A stretch of DNA of 20,262 nt from positions 1 through 20,262 of the forward strand of contig CARQVR010000064.1 in NCBI GenBank assembly GCA_949051815.1, written 5' to 3'. Below, one piece after another: positions 1 to 6,599 of the stretch; the stretch's first letter is position 1, and each line of letters begins with the position of its first letter. Position numbers and translations under genes: made by a program. The stretch is from an uncultured Lachnospiraceae bacterium. GTDB lineage: Bacteria; Bacillota; Clostridia; Lachnospirales; Lachnospiraceae. A model generated the notes under the pieces. The model was given only the letters and a program-made list of their open reading frames with translations. It ran no database searches and was not told where the DNA came from.

Positions 1-2117
1 ATTTCCTGAATCCGGAGGATGAGATCTACCGCCGCATCATCATGGCGGGACAGGGGTTCCCGGATGCGGATAACCAGGCGCCTCTGTATTTTCGCACGAC
101 GGAGGAAATGCTTGAAGAGTTTGCCTATCTTGGCAGCGACAAGGCCGAGGAGGTGGTGGTCACGAACACCAACCTGATCGCGGATATGATAGAGGTCATG
201 TCTCCGGTGAGGCCCGATAAGTGTCCGCCGGTCATAGCGGACAGCGACAAGCAGCTTACGGACATCTGCTATAATAAGGCGCACGAACTGTACGGCGAGA
301 CGCTGCCGAAGATTGTGGAGGACAGGCTGGAGAAGGAACTGCACTCCATCATTTCCAACGGTTTCGCGGTGATGTATATTATCGCCCAGAAACTTGTGTG
401 GAAATCCGTGGAGGACGGGTATCTGGTAGGTTCCCGCGGCTCTGTCGGCAGCTCCTTCGTGGCCAATATGGCGGGCATCACGGAAGTAAACTCTCTAAGC
501 CCCCATTATCTGTGTCCCGAATGCCACTATTATGATTTTGACTCCGAGGAAGTGAAGGCTTACGGCGGCGGCGCCGGTTGCGATATGCCGGATAAGGACT
601 GTCCGGTCTGCGGGACGCCTCTGCGCAAGGAAGGGTTCGACATTCCCTTTGAGACATTTCTCGGCTTTAAAGGGGATAAAGAGCCGGATATCGACCTGAA
701 TTTCTCCGGTGAGTACCAGAGTAAGGCGCATAAATACACGGAAGTGATTTTCGGCAGCGGGCAGACTTACCGGGCGGGCACCATTGGCACGCTGGCGGAT
801 AAGACGGCCTTCGGCTATGTGAAGAATTATTATGAGGAGCGGGGCCGGCATAAGCGGGTGTGCGAGATCAACCGGATCGTGTCGGGCTGTACCGGCATAC
901 GCAGAAGCACCGGACAGCATCCGGGCGGCATTGTGGTTCTGCCTGTGGGGGAGGATATCAACTCGTTCACGCCGGTACAGCATCCCGCCAACGATATGAC
1001 GACGGATATCGTCACCACGCATTTTGACTATCACTCCATCGACCACAACCTGTTAAAGCTTGATATTCTGGGGCATGATGATCCGACCATGATCCGTATG
1101 CTGCAGGACTTGACGGGGATTGACCCGACGACGATTCCGCTGGATGACAAAGGTGTCATGTCGCTTTTTCAGGACACCTCCGCGCTTGGCGTCACACCGG
1201 AACAGATCGGCGGCTGCAAGCTGGGGTGCCTCGGCATACCGGAGTTTGGCACGGAATTTGTTATCCAGATGGTAATAGACGCCAAACCCAAGTGTTTTAC
1301 AGACTTGGTGCGGATTTCCGGCCTTTCCCACGGCACCGACGTGTGGCTTGGCAACGCCCAGACGCTGATTGAGGAGGGGCTGGCCACCATTTCCACGGCC
1401 ATCTGCTGCCGTGACGATATTATGATTTATCTGATGCAGCAGGGGGTGGAGCCGTCCTTATCGTTTACCATTATGGAGAGCGTGCGTAAGGGCAAGGGGC
1501 TTAAGGACGAGTGGATCAAGGCGATGAAGGAGCAGAACGTGCCGGACTGGTACATCGGCTCCTGCAAGAAGATTAAATATATGTTCCCCAAGGCGCATGC
1601 CGCCGCTTACGTTATGATGGCGTGGCGTATCGCCTACTGTAAGATCAATTATCCGCTGGCTTACTACGCGGCATATTTCAGCATCCGTGCGTCGGCTTTT
1701 TCCTATGAGATCATGTGTCAGGGGCAGGCCCATCTGGAACGCGTGATGGCGGAATATAAGCGCAGAAGCGACGATCTTTCCAAGAAGGAGCAGGACACAC
1801 AGAAGGATATGAAAATCGTGCAGGAAATGTATGCGAGAGGCTTTGATTTTGTGCCCATTGATATTTTCACGGCGCAGTCCAGACTGTTCCAGATCGTGGG
1901 CGGGAAGCTGATGCCGTCCTTGAACAGCATTGACGGCCTGGGGGAGAAGGCGGCGGACGCCATCGTGGAGGCAGCCAAGGACGGCCCGTTTCTCAGTAAA
2001 GATGATTTCAGGGAGCGGACAAAGGTTTCCAAGTCGGTGATTGACCTGATGAGTCAGCTCGGACTGCTCGGAAATATACCCGAGTCCAACCAGATCAGTA
2101 TATTTGATTTAGTATAA
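1..2117 (+). CDS. polC: DNA polymerase III alpha subunit, PolC type (3' part; 5' end outside window)
   Basis: This is the C-terminal half of the Gram-positive replicative DNA polymerase, which extends DNA at the replication fork. The frame is open from base 3, upstream of the first internal ATG at 42, so the gene begins before the window. About 704 residues are visible, against roughly 1,400-1,450 for whole PolC. Motifs seen are GSRGSVGSSFVA (near 430), two Cys pairs CPEC (513-524) and CPVC (600-611) typical of the PolC zinc site, the palm motif PDIDLNFSGEYQ with catalytic aspartates (near 685-720), and LLKLDILGHDDPT (near 1053). The last residues include QISIF (2091-2105), which fits the beta-clamp-binding motif known at PolC C-termini. 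The next gene starts 42 bp downstream with no terminator seen. Family assignment is secure; the exonuclease domain is not visible. Confidence 0.97.
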   Translation, partial: FLNPEDEIYRRIIMAGQGFPDADNQAPLYFRTTEEMLEEFAYLGSDKAEEVVVTNTNLIADMIEVMSPVRPDKCPPVIADSDKQLTDICYNKAHELYGETLPKIVEDRLEKELHSIISNGFAVMYIIAQKLVWKSVEDGYLVGSRGSVGSSFVANMAGITEVNSLSPHYLCPECHYYDFDSEEVKAYGGGAGCDMPDKDCPVCGTPLRKEGFDIPFETFLGFKGDKEPDIDLNFSGEYQSKAHKYTEVIFGSGQTYRAGTIGTLADKTAFGYVKNYYEERGRHKRVCEINRIVSGCTGIRRSTGQHPGGIVVLPVGEDINSFTPVQHPANDMTTDIVTTHFDYHSIDHNLLKLDILGHDDPTMIRMLQDLTGIDPTTIPLDDKGVMSLFQDTSALGVTPEQIGGCKLGCLGIPEFGTEFVIQMVIDAKPKCFTDLVRISGLSHGTDVWLGNAQTLIEEGLATISTAICCRDDIMIYLMQQGVEPSLSFTIMESVRKGKGLKDEWIKAMKEQNVPDWYIGSCKKIKYMFPKAHAAAYVMMAWRIAYCKINYPLAYYAAYFSIRASAFSYEIMCQGQAHLERVMAEYKRRSDDLSKKEQDTQKDMKIVQEMYARGFDFVPIDIFTAQSRLFQIVGGKLMPSLNSIDGLGEKAADAIVEAAKDGPFLSKDDFRERTKVSKSVIDLMSQLGLLGNIPESNQISIFDLV

Positions 2118-2159
2118 CAGTTTGGCGCGTTTGAACGAAAAATGGAAGGGAGGCGTAAC

Positions 2160-2750
2160 ATGAGAAAAATCGTCACGATAGGAAGAGAGTTTGGTGCGGG
2201 CGGCGGCGAGATCGGCAGACGGGTGGCTGGGGAGCTTGGCATCGGGTACTATGACAAGGATATCATCTTGAAAACTGCGGTTTCAGGAAAAAGGCTGTCG
2301 CCCGAGCAGGTGCGCAGGTGGGATGAGCGGGTGCCGAAAAATTTTGGCTTTGCCCAGAGCCTGTTTGATTTCTATAATAAGCCGCTGGAGGAAGAGCTGT
2401 GGCAGGCCCAGCGGGACGCCATCAGGGAATTGGCCAATAAGGAAAGCTGCGTGATCGTGGGGCGTAACGGCGACTATATCTTAAGAGAGTTTGACCATTG
2501 CCTGAATGTGTTTGTCCATGCCGGATTTGACTGGCGGGTGAAGCGCATGACAAAGATGATGGATCAGGTGCCGGCGGATCAGGTGGCGAACGATGTGCGC
2601 GCGGTGGACAAGGCAAGAAAACGTTACTGTGAGTATTATACGAAGCAGGCTTACGGCGACGCGAGAAACTTTGACCTGACGGTCAACACGGAGAAGCTTG
2701 GCATTGATAAGGCCGTGGAGATGATTCTTGCCGCGGCGGCGGATCTGTAA
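2160..2750 (+). CDS. Cytidylate kinase-like family protein
   Basis: The predicted 196-residue protein opens with RKIVTIGREFGAGGGEIGRR, a glycine-rich nucleotide-binding loop typical of the cytidylate-kinase-like family (Cytidylate_kin2), followed by GYYDKDII and, mid-protein, CVIVGRNGDYIL. Members resemble CMP kinases in fold, but their substrate is usually untested, so a nucleotide-kinase activity is an inference. I chose ATG 2160 over ATG 2142 because GGGAGG (2148-2153) lies about 6 bases before it and overlaps the upstream candidate. The gene lies 42 bp after polC and is probably co-transcribed. It is not the housekeeping cmk, which is normally about 220 residues with a different N-terminus. 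Confidence 0.85.
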   Translation: MRKIVTIGREFGAGGGEIGRRVAGELGIGYYDKDIILKTAVSGKRLSPEQVRRWDERVPKNFGFAQSLFDFYNKPLEEELWQAQRDAIRELANKESCVIVGRNGDYILREFDHCLNVFVHAGFDWRVKRMTKMMDQVPADQVANDVRAVDKARKRYCEYYTKQAYGDARNFDLTVNTEKLGIDKAVEMILAAAADL

Positions 2751-2831
2751 TCCTTTCACATGCGGCAATACAGTCATGCGTATCTGCAAGCCGGTGGAGG
2801 TGTATTTTGTCTGAGATATGATACTTGTATA

Positions 2832-2843
2832 TTTGTATACAAA
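2832..2843. promoter_or_regulatory. Perfect 12-bp palindrome, candidate operator
   Basis: TTTGTATACAAA is a perfect palindrome ending 4 bp before the -35 box of the ABC-importer promoter. Several GntR-type regulators bind sites with a similar GTATAC core, so a repressor or activator site is plausible. No regulator gene is present in the window. Confidence 0.4.
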
Positions 2844-2847
2844 ATTC

Positions 2848-2876
2848 TTGACAACAAACGGAAAACTCCATATACT
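2848..2876 (+). promoter_or_regulatory. Sigma-A-type promoter of the amino-acid ABC importer operon
   Basis: TTGACA (2848-2853) and TATACT (2871-2876) are separated by exactly 17 bp. Transcription would start near 2883, giving a leader of about 84 nt before the lipoprotein gene. The -35 hexamer is a perfect match to consensus and the -10 differs by one base. Confidence 0.75.
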
Positions 2877-2887
2877 TAAGGAAGTGG

Positions 2888-2924
2888 AAAACGGTGTCGA
2901 TGCCAGAACAGTACACCGTTTTTC
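2888..2924 (+). terminator. Hairpin plus T-run: terminator or leader attenuator
   Basis: AAAACGGTGT (2888-2897) pairs perfectly with ACACCGTTTT (2913-2922) around a 15-nt loop, followed by TC. The T-run overlaps the stem, so a shorter stem with five trailing Ts (2919-2923) is the terminator-like reading. It lies downstream of the promoter at 2848-2876, almost at the predicted RNA 5' end. It could end read-through from the polC/kinase side, attenuate the importer operon, or protect the mRNA 5' end. The function is inferred. Confidence 0.5.
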
Positions 2925-2966
2925 TTGTGAAATAAACATTTGCGGCAGAAAAGGAGAGGATATTTT

Positions 2967-3731
2967 ATGAAAAAATTACTGGCAATGATTCTGATCGGAT
3001 GTATGGCCCTTGGCGTGGCGGCGTGCGGCGGCGGCAGCAGCGCAAAAGGCGGCAAGGTGTGGGTTGTGGCGACGGATACGGTGTTCCGCCCCTTTGAGTT
3101 CACCAATGAGAAAGGTGAGTTTGTGGGCATCGACGTGGACGTTCTGGCAGCCATCGCGGAGGATCAGGGATTCAAATATGAGCTGAAAAGCCTTGGCTGG
3201 GATGCGGGTGTGGCAGCAGTGCAGGCAGGTCAGGCGGATGCGCTGATCGCAGGGGCGACCATCAAGCAGGAGCGCATTGATTCCGGCTGGATTTTCTCCG
3301 ACGGTTACTATGATGCGACACAGACCTTTGTCGTAGCGGAAGGCAGCACGATTGCGAGCTTTGAGGATCTTGCGGGCAAAAACGTGGCGGTAAAGAACGG
3401 CACGGCCGGTATGGATTTCGCCGAGAGCTTAAAGGACGAGTACGGTTTCACGACCACAGTGTTTGAGGATTCGCCGACTATGTATCAGGATGTCATTCTT
3501 GGCAACTCCGCAGCCTGTGTGGAAGATACGCCGATTATGGCTGACTCGATCAAGACGGGTGGCCTTGCGCTGACCATTCCCGAGGGCATGGAGAGTGAGG
3601 GCGCGCCTTACGGCTTTGCCATTATGAACGCGGAGAACCAGGAGCTTCTTGACATGTTCAATGCGGGTCTTAAGAACATTAAGGCAAACGGCAAATACGA
3701 CGAGATTATTGCGAAGTATCTGGAAAGATAA
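2967..3731 (+). CDS. Polar amino-acid ABC transporter, substrate-binding lipoprotein
   Basis: The 254-residue protein is the extracytoplasmic receptor of an amino-acid importer (SBP family 3, HisJ/GlnH-like). Its N-terminus MKKLLAMILIGCMALGVAAC is a lipoprotein signal with lipobox VAAC and lipidated Cys at residue 20, followed by a flexible GGGSSAKGG stretch. The mature part has VATDTVFRPFEF, GIDVDVLAAIAE, a TIKQER motif where this family usually carries the carboxylate-binding Arg, and GKNVAVKNGTAG. The ATG at 2967 is preceded by AAGGAGAGGA (2951-2960), which favours it over the TTG at 2940. Its own promoter and leader precede it; two hairpins follow before the permease gene. The family is clear, but the amino acid transported cannot be read from sequence. 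Confidence 0.94.
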   Translation: MKKLLAMILIGCMALGVAACGGGSSAKGGKVWVVATDTVFRPFEFTNEKGEFVGIDVDVLAAIAEDQGFKYELKSLGWDAGVAAVQAGQADALIAGATIKQERIDSGWIFSDGYYDATQTFVVAEGSTIASFEDLAGKNVAVKNGTAGMDFAESLKDEYGFTTTVFEDSPTMYQDVILGNSAACVEDTPIMADSIKTGGLALTIPEGMESEGAPYGFAIMNAENQELLDMFNAGLKNIKANGKYDEIIAKYLER

Positions 3732-3733
3732 CC

Positions 3734-3800
3734 GTGTGAGAAGAAGTTCTAAAGACATCGCGCCATTGGACGCGATGCCAAGAACTTCTATGTCTCACAC
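3734..3800 (+). repeat. Long imperfect inverted repeat (intercistronic hairpin 1)
   Basis: Three nested arms pair: GTGTGAGA (3734-3741) with TCTCACAC (3793-3800), AGAAGTTCT (3742-3750) with AGAACTTCT (3781-3789), and CATCGCG (3756-3762) with CGCGATG (3771-3777). That gives about 24 bp of stem with a 3-nt bulge and a small internal loop. It starts 3 bases after the lipoprotein stop codon. No T-run follows, so it is more like an mRNA-stabilising or processing element than a terminator. Confidence 0.8.
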
Positions 3801-3801
3801 A

Positions 3802-3828
3802 AGAGAATGCCAAAAGCAGGCATTCTCT
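3802..3828 (+). repeat. Perfect inverted repeat (intercistronic hairpin 2)
   Basis: AGAGAATGCC (3802-3811) pairs perfectly with GGCATTCTCT (3819-3828) around a 7-nt loop. It begins one base after hairpin 1, ends 23 bases before the permease start codon and has no T-run. Two tandem hairpins here are consistent with differential expression of a receptor and its permease, a known arrangement in binding-protein operons; the function is inferred. Confidence 0.8.
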
Positions 3829-3851
3829 GTCATAGAGGGAGATAGAAACTT

Positions 3852-4520
3852 ATGGTAATGATAATTCAGACATATTGGGCAATGCTTTTGAAGGCGATGG
3901 GGCATACGCTTCTGCTGTGCCTGCTTTCGCTGGTTTTTGCCACGATAATCGGTATGATTTTCGGCCTGATGAATGTGGGCCACAACAGGGTGCTTAACTT
4001 TATCGGCACGGTTTATGTGGATGCGGTGCGCGGTGTGCCGCTGATCGTGCTGGCTTATTTTATCTACTTCGGCATTCCTGCGGGGATCCAGAGCATGGGA
4101 TTTACGAATTTCAAGATGGACGCCCTGCAGGCGGGCACGATTGCGCTTTCCATGAACTGCGGCGCGTATATGGCGGAGATCGTCAGGGCGGGCATTCAGA
4201 GCGTGGACAGAGGGCAGATGGAGGCTGGCAGAAGTCTCGGTCTTTCCTACGGCGCGGGGATGGCGCTTATTGTGGTGCCGCAGGCGGTGCGCACGATGAT
4301 TCCCTCGATTATCAACCAGTTTATCATAACCTTAAAAGACACGTCGATTCTCTCCGTGATCGGATTTCCGGAGCTTACGAACGTGGGTAAGACCATTATG
4401 GGCAATACCTTTAAGAATCTGCAGGCATGGGCGGTTGTCGGCATTATGTATCTGGTCGTCATTACCATACTGAGTAAGGTTTCCAAGCAGATTGAGAGGA
4501 GGATCAACCGTGGCAGATAA
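3852..4520 (+). CDS. Polar amino-acid ABC transporter, permease
   Basis: This 222-residue integral membrane protein forms the translocation channel of the importer (HisM/GlnP-like family). It opens with a hydrophobic segment (LLLCLLSLVFATIIGMIFGL) and carries VDAVRGVPLIVLAYFIYFGIP, the conserved pattern of amino-acid permeases. The cytoplasmic coupling loop EAGRSLGLSYGAGM begins near residue 124 and should contact the ATPase. The length is typical. The start is ATG 3852, with AGAGGGAGA about 10 bases upstream; ATG 3858 is a less well-spaced alternative. It overlaps the ATPase gene by 11 bp, implying translational coupling. Confidence 0.94.
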   Translation: MVMIIQTYWAMLLKAMGHTLLLCLLSLVFATIIGMIFGLMNVGHNRVLNFIGTVYVDAVRGVPLIVLAYFIYFGIPAGIQSMGFTNFKMDALQAGTIALSMNCGAYMAEIVRAGIQSVDRGQMEAGRSLGLSYGAGMALIVVPQAVRTMIPSIINQFIITLKDTSILSVIGFPELTNVGKTIMGNTFKNLQAWAVVGIMYLVVITILSKVSKQIERRINRGR

Positions 4521-5253
4521 GACGGATGTCAGGATTTCAGTGAAGAATTTAAAGAAGAGCTTCGGTTCTCTGGAAGTGCTTAAGGATATCAGTCTGGAGG
4601 TGACCGAGGGCGAGGTGGTCGTGCTGATCGGTCCTTCCGGCAGCGGAAAGTCCACATTGCTCCGGTGTCTCAACCAGTTGGAGAAAGCGACGTCCGGGCA
4701 GATTGTGATTGACGGCTTCGATGTGACTGACAAGCATACGGATATCAATAAGGTGCGCGAGAACATCGGCATGGTGTTCCAGCATTTTAACCTGTTTAAT
4801 CACCTGAATGTCTTAAAAAATATGACGCTTGCGCCGGTTCATTTGAAAACGCTCTCCAAGGAGGACGCGAATAACAAGGCGATGCAGCTTTTGGAGCGGG
4901 TGGGCCTTTCCGATAAGGCGGGGGCCTATCCCAGCCAGCTTTCCGGCGGACAGAAGCAGCGTGTGGCGATTGCCAGGGCGCTTGAAATGAATCCGGACAT
5001 CATGCTTTTTGACGAGCCGACCAGTGCCCTTGATCCGGAAATGGTGGGAGAAGTGCTTGCGGTGATGAAGGAGCTGGCGAGAGACGGCATGACGATGATG
5101 GTGGTGACCCATGAGATCGGGTTTGCCAGAGAGGTGGCCAGCCGCGTCATTTTTATGGAGGGCGGTTATATCGTCGAAGAGGGAACCCCGGAGGAAGTGC
5201 TCGATCATCCGAAGGAGCCGAGAACCATTGATTTCTTAAGTAAGGTGCTGTAA
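4510..5253 (+). CDS. Polar amino-acid ABC transporter, ATP-binding protein
   Basis: The 247-residue protein is the cytoplasmic ATPase that powers the importer (GlnQ/HisP-like). It has a Walker A GPSGSGKST (residues 41-49), Q-loop region GMVFQHFNLF, signature LSGGQKQR (from residue 144), Walker B IMLFDEP (164-170) and the switch His in VVTHE. The start is a GTG at 4510, inside the permease's last codons, supported by GAGAGGAGG (4494-4502) 7 bases upstream; the TTG at 4492 lies at the left edge of that ribosome binding site and is rejected. All catalytic motifs are intact. No clear terminator follows, so transcripts may run into the tRNA unit and stop at 5491-5530. Confidence 0.96.
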   Translation: MADKTDVRISVKNLKKSFGSLEVLKDISLEVTEGEVVVLIGPSGSGKSTLLRCLNQLEKATSGQIVIDGFDVTDKHTDINKVRENIGMVFQHFNLFNHLNVLKNMTLAPVHLKTLSKEDANNKAMQLLERVGLSDKAGAYPSQLSGGQKQRVAIARALEMNPDIMLFDEPTSALDPEMVGEVLAVMKELARDGMTMMVVTHEIGFAREVASRVIFMEGGYIVEEGTPEEVLDHPKEPRTIDFLSKVL

Positions 5254-5308
5254 GCGGCTGTTTTTGGGACCTGGCGGATGCTATGAGAGAGCGCAGGGAA
5301 GAAATTTG

Positions 5309-5334
5309 AAAAAATTCTAAAAAAATTGAAAAAA
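5309..5334 (+). promoter_or_regulatory. Three helically phased A-tracts upstream of the tRNA promoter
   Basis: A-runs at 5309-5314, 5319-5325 and 5329-5334 have centres about 10 bp apart, one helical turn, and end 4 bp before the -35 box. Phased A-tracts bend DNA, and A-rich upstream (UP) sequences stimulate stable-RNA promoters in bacteria. The arrangement is seen directly; the role is inferred. Confidence 0.55.
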
Positions 5335-5338
5335 GTAC

Positions 5339-5367
5339 TTGCAATCTTTTGGAAAATATAATAGAAT
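5339..5367 (+). promoter_or_regulatory. Promoter of tRNA-Glu
   Basis: TTGCAA (5339-5344) and TAGAAT (5362-5367) are 17 bp apart, placing the start near 5374, just before the tRNA at 5387. A consensus TATAAT at 5357-5362 overlaps but is only 12 bp from TTGCAA, so TAGAAT is the better -10. Confidence 0.6.
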
Positions 5368-5386
5368 AATCAAGTGCCGAACAGAT

Positions 5387-5458
5387 GGCTCGTTGGTCAA
5401 GCGGTTAAGACGCCGCCCTCTCACGGCGGAAACAGGGGTTCGATTCCCCTACGAGCTG
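5387..5458 (+). tRNA. tRNA-Glu (anticodon CTC)
   Basis: The cloverleaf is complete. The acceptor arm GGCTCGT (5387-5393) pairs with ACGAGCT (5451-5457); the anticodon stem CCGCC/GGCGG (5413-5417, 5425-5429) encloses loop CTCTCAC with anticodon CTC at 5420-5422, reading GAG; and the T stem AGGGG/CCCCT encloses TTCGATT. G at 5458 is the discriminator. The 3' CCA is not encoded. The first acceptor pair is G1-U72, a wobble where G-C is usual for tRNA-Glu. It has its own promoter and a terminator downstream. Confidence 0.95.
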
Positions 5459-5490
5459 TTGACTGTTTTAGAACAGCCCAACCCTAAAGG

Positions 5491-5530
5491 ATGCCGGAAA
5501 CTGCAAATGATGCGGTTTGCGGTATTTTTT
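5491..5530 (+). terminator. Intrinsic terminator of the tRNA-Glu unit
   Basis: A 15-position stem (5491-5505 with 5511-5525, one mismatch and two G-T pairs) encloses a 5-nt loop AATGA. The run of Ts continues to 5530. It lies 32 bp after the tRNA and before the next gene, and may also stop read-through from the ABC operon. Confidence 0.8.
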
Positions 5531-5589
5531 ATTCCGGAGAAAATTGACAGAAAAATATTGCGCCAGTGCTTATACAGGAGGGAATGGAG

Positions 5590-6531
5590 ATGAGCAGAAT
5601 ACTAATGACAACCGGTTATCGTTTCGAAGGATTTACCATTGAAGAGTATCTGGGAGTTTTCTCAGGAGAATGCGCATTGGGAACTGGATTTCTGAGTTCT
5701 CTCGATTCTGACATTTCGGATTTTTTAGGCACAAACAGTCAGTTGTATTCTGAAAAATTGAAAAAGGCGAAGGAGAGCGCGCTGCAGATGCTTGAGGAGG
5801 AGGCGCTTCAGGCAGGGGGCAATGCGGTCGCTGGTCTTAACATCAGTTATATTATGTTTTCCAAAGATATCATAGGTGTCATTGCTAATGGTACTGCGGT
5901 AAAAGTGAGAGAGCTGTTTGCGCGAAATGGAGAGGACACGGCGATTCCTATATGGAAATATAATGGAAATACGGCTTTTATACCTATGGTTTTTTGCGGC
6001 CATTCTGTCAGAGGCGAATATGCTTTTAGGATGGAGCTGTTTTATGAGTCCGAAGATACCATAGGAAGCGTGCTTGCAGATTTAGAATTTGTTTCCGTGT
6101 TTGAACAGAAAATAGAAATAAAGGACGTTGTGTTTACTGATTTCACGTCTGTTAAAAAGAATCGTCTGGCGAGCGGCTACACAACAGTCTCCATCCCGTG
6201 TGAGAAGATGGCGTTGCTAAAAAAGGTTTCTATCGTTACAAAGAAGTACATAAAAAATGAGGAATTGATTGATCTTTCAGATATGGATCTTGAGCAGGAA
6301 TTGGTTTCAAAGGAGGATCAAAAGAGCGATAAGCCGGTGTTGGCGGAGATGTATGAACTTAATTCATCAAAGGAAATACTTGAATATCTAAAGGATCATA
6401 TGGATAAACACAACCAAAAAGAACCGGAGTTGATGGAATGGATGGAAAAGACTGTGATGATAGAGCGGTTTTACGGCGGACGCAAGCAGGAAACGATCAA
6501 TTATATAAAAGATTATTATGGACTTGACTGA
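5590..6531 (+). CDS. YbjQ-like (UPF0145) N-terminal domain protein with uncharacterised C-terminus
   Basis: Residues 1 to about 105 of this 313-residue protein match the YbjQ/UPF0145 pattern: an MTTGYRFEGFTIEEYLG start, an acidic helix with EEEALQAGGNAVAGL, and a final strand ending in NGTAVKV. YbjQ proteins are small (about 105 residues) and sometimes called heavy-metal-binding, but their role is unknown. The remaining 200 or so residues are not recognised; they look beta-rich in the middle and helical at the end. I chose ATG 5590 because AGGAGGG (5576-5582) is 7 bases upstream, whereas ATG 5584 is too close to it. Base composition and codon use are visibly more AT-rich than in neighbours, suggesting transfer. 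A TTGACA at 5544 could be a -35 but has no well-spaced -10. Confidence 0.8.
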   Translation: MSRILMTTGYRFEGFTIEEYLGVFSGECALGTGFLSSLDSDISDFLGTNSQLYSEKLKKAKESALQMLEEEALQAGGNAVAGLNISYIMFSKDIIGVIANGTAVKVRELFARNGEDTAIPIWKYNGNTAFIPMVFCGHSVRGEYAFRMELFYESEDTIGSVLADLEFVSVFEQKIEIKDVVFTDFTSVKKNRLASGYTTVSIPCEKMALLKKVSIVTKKYIKNEELIDLSDMDLEQELVSKEDQKSDKPVLAEMYELNSSKEILEYLKDHMDKHNQKEPELMEWMEKTVMIERFYGGRKQETINYIKDYYGLD

Positions 6532-6549
6532 CAAGGAATATCATGGGAA

Positions 6550-6584
6550 AAGCGCCAGCGGATGAATAGATGCCGCTGGCGCTT
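6550..6584. terminator. Bidirectional intrinsic terminator between convergent genes
   Basis: AAGCGCCAGCGG (6550-6561) pairs perfectly with CCGCTGGCGCTT (6573-6584) around an 11-nt loop. On the minus strand the stem runs into TTTTCCC; on the plus strand into TTCTGTTCTGT, a weaker T-rich tail. It sits between the stop codons of the convergent genes at 6531 and 6600. Confidence 0.8.
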
Positions 6585-6599
6585 CTGTTCTGTGCAGGG

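Noticed and set aside
3734..3828. Tandem hairpins as a CRISPR or a terminator
   Set aside because: The two hairpins differ in sequence and there are no repeated spacers; neither is followed by a T-run.
3649..3858. 69-codon open frame across the lipoprotein 3' end and the hairpins
   Set aside because: It overlaps the conserved gene in another frame and the hairpin arms, and has no ribosome binding site or recognisable product.
5357..5362. TATAAT as the tRNA -10 box
   Set aside because: It is only 12 bp from TTGCAA and has no other -35 at a proper distance; TAGAAT at 5362-5367 has 17-bp spacing.
5387..5530. tRNA-Glu as an integration site for a genomic island
   Set aside because: I looked for a repeat of the tRNA 3' end further downstream and for an integrase gene and saw neither.
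5544..5576. TTGACA with TTATAC as promoter of the YbjQ-like gene
   Set aside because: Spacing is about 20 bp and transcription would start inside or after the ribosome binding site.
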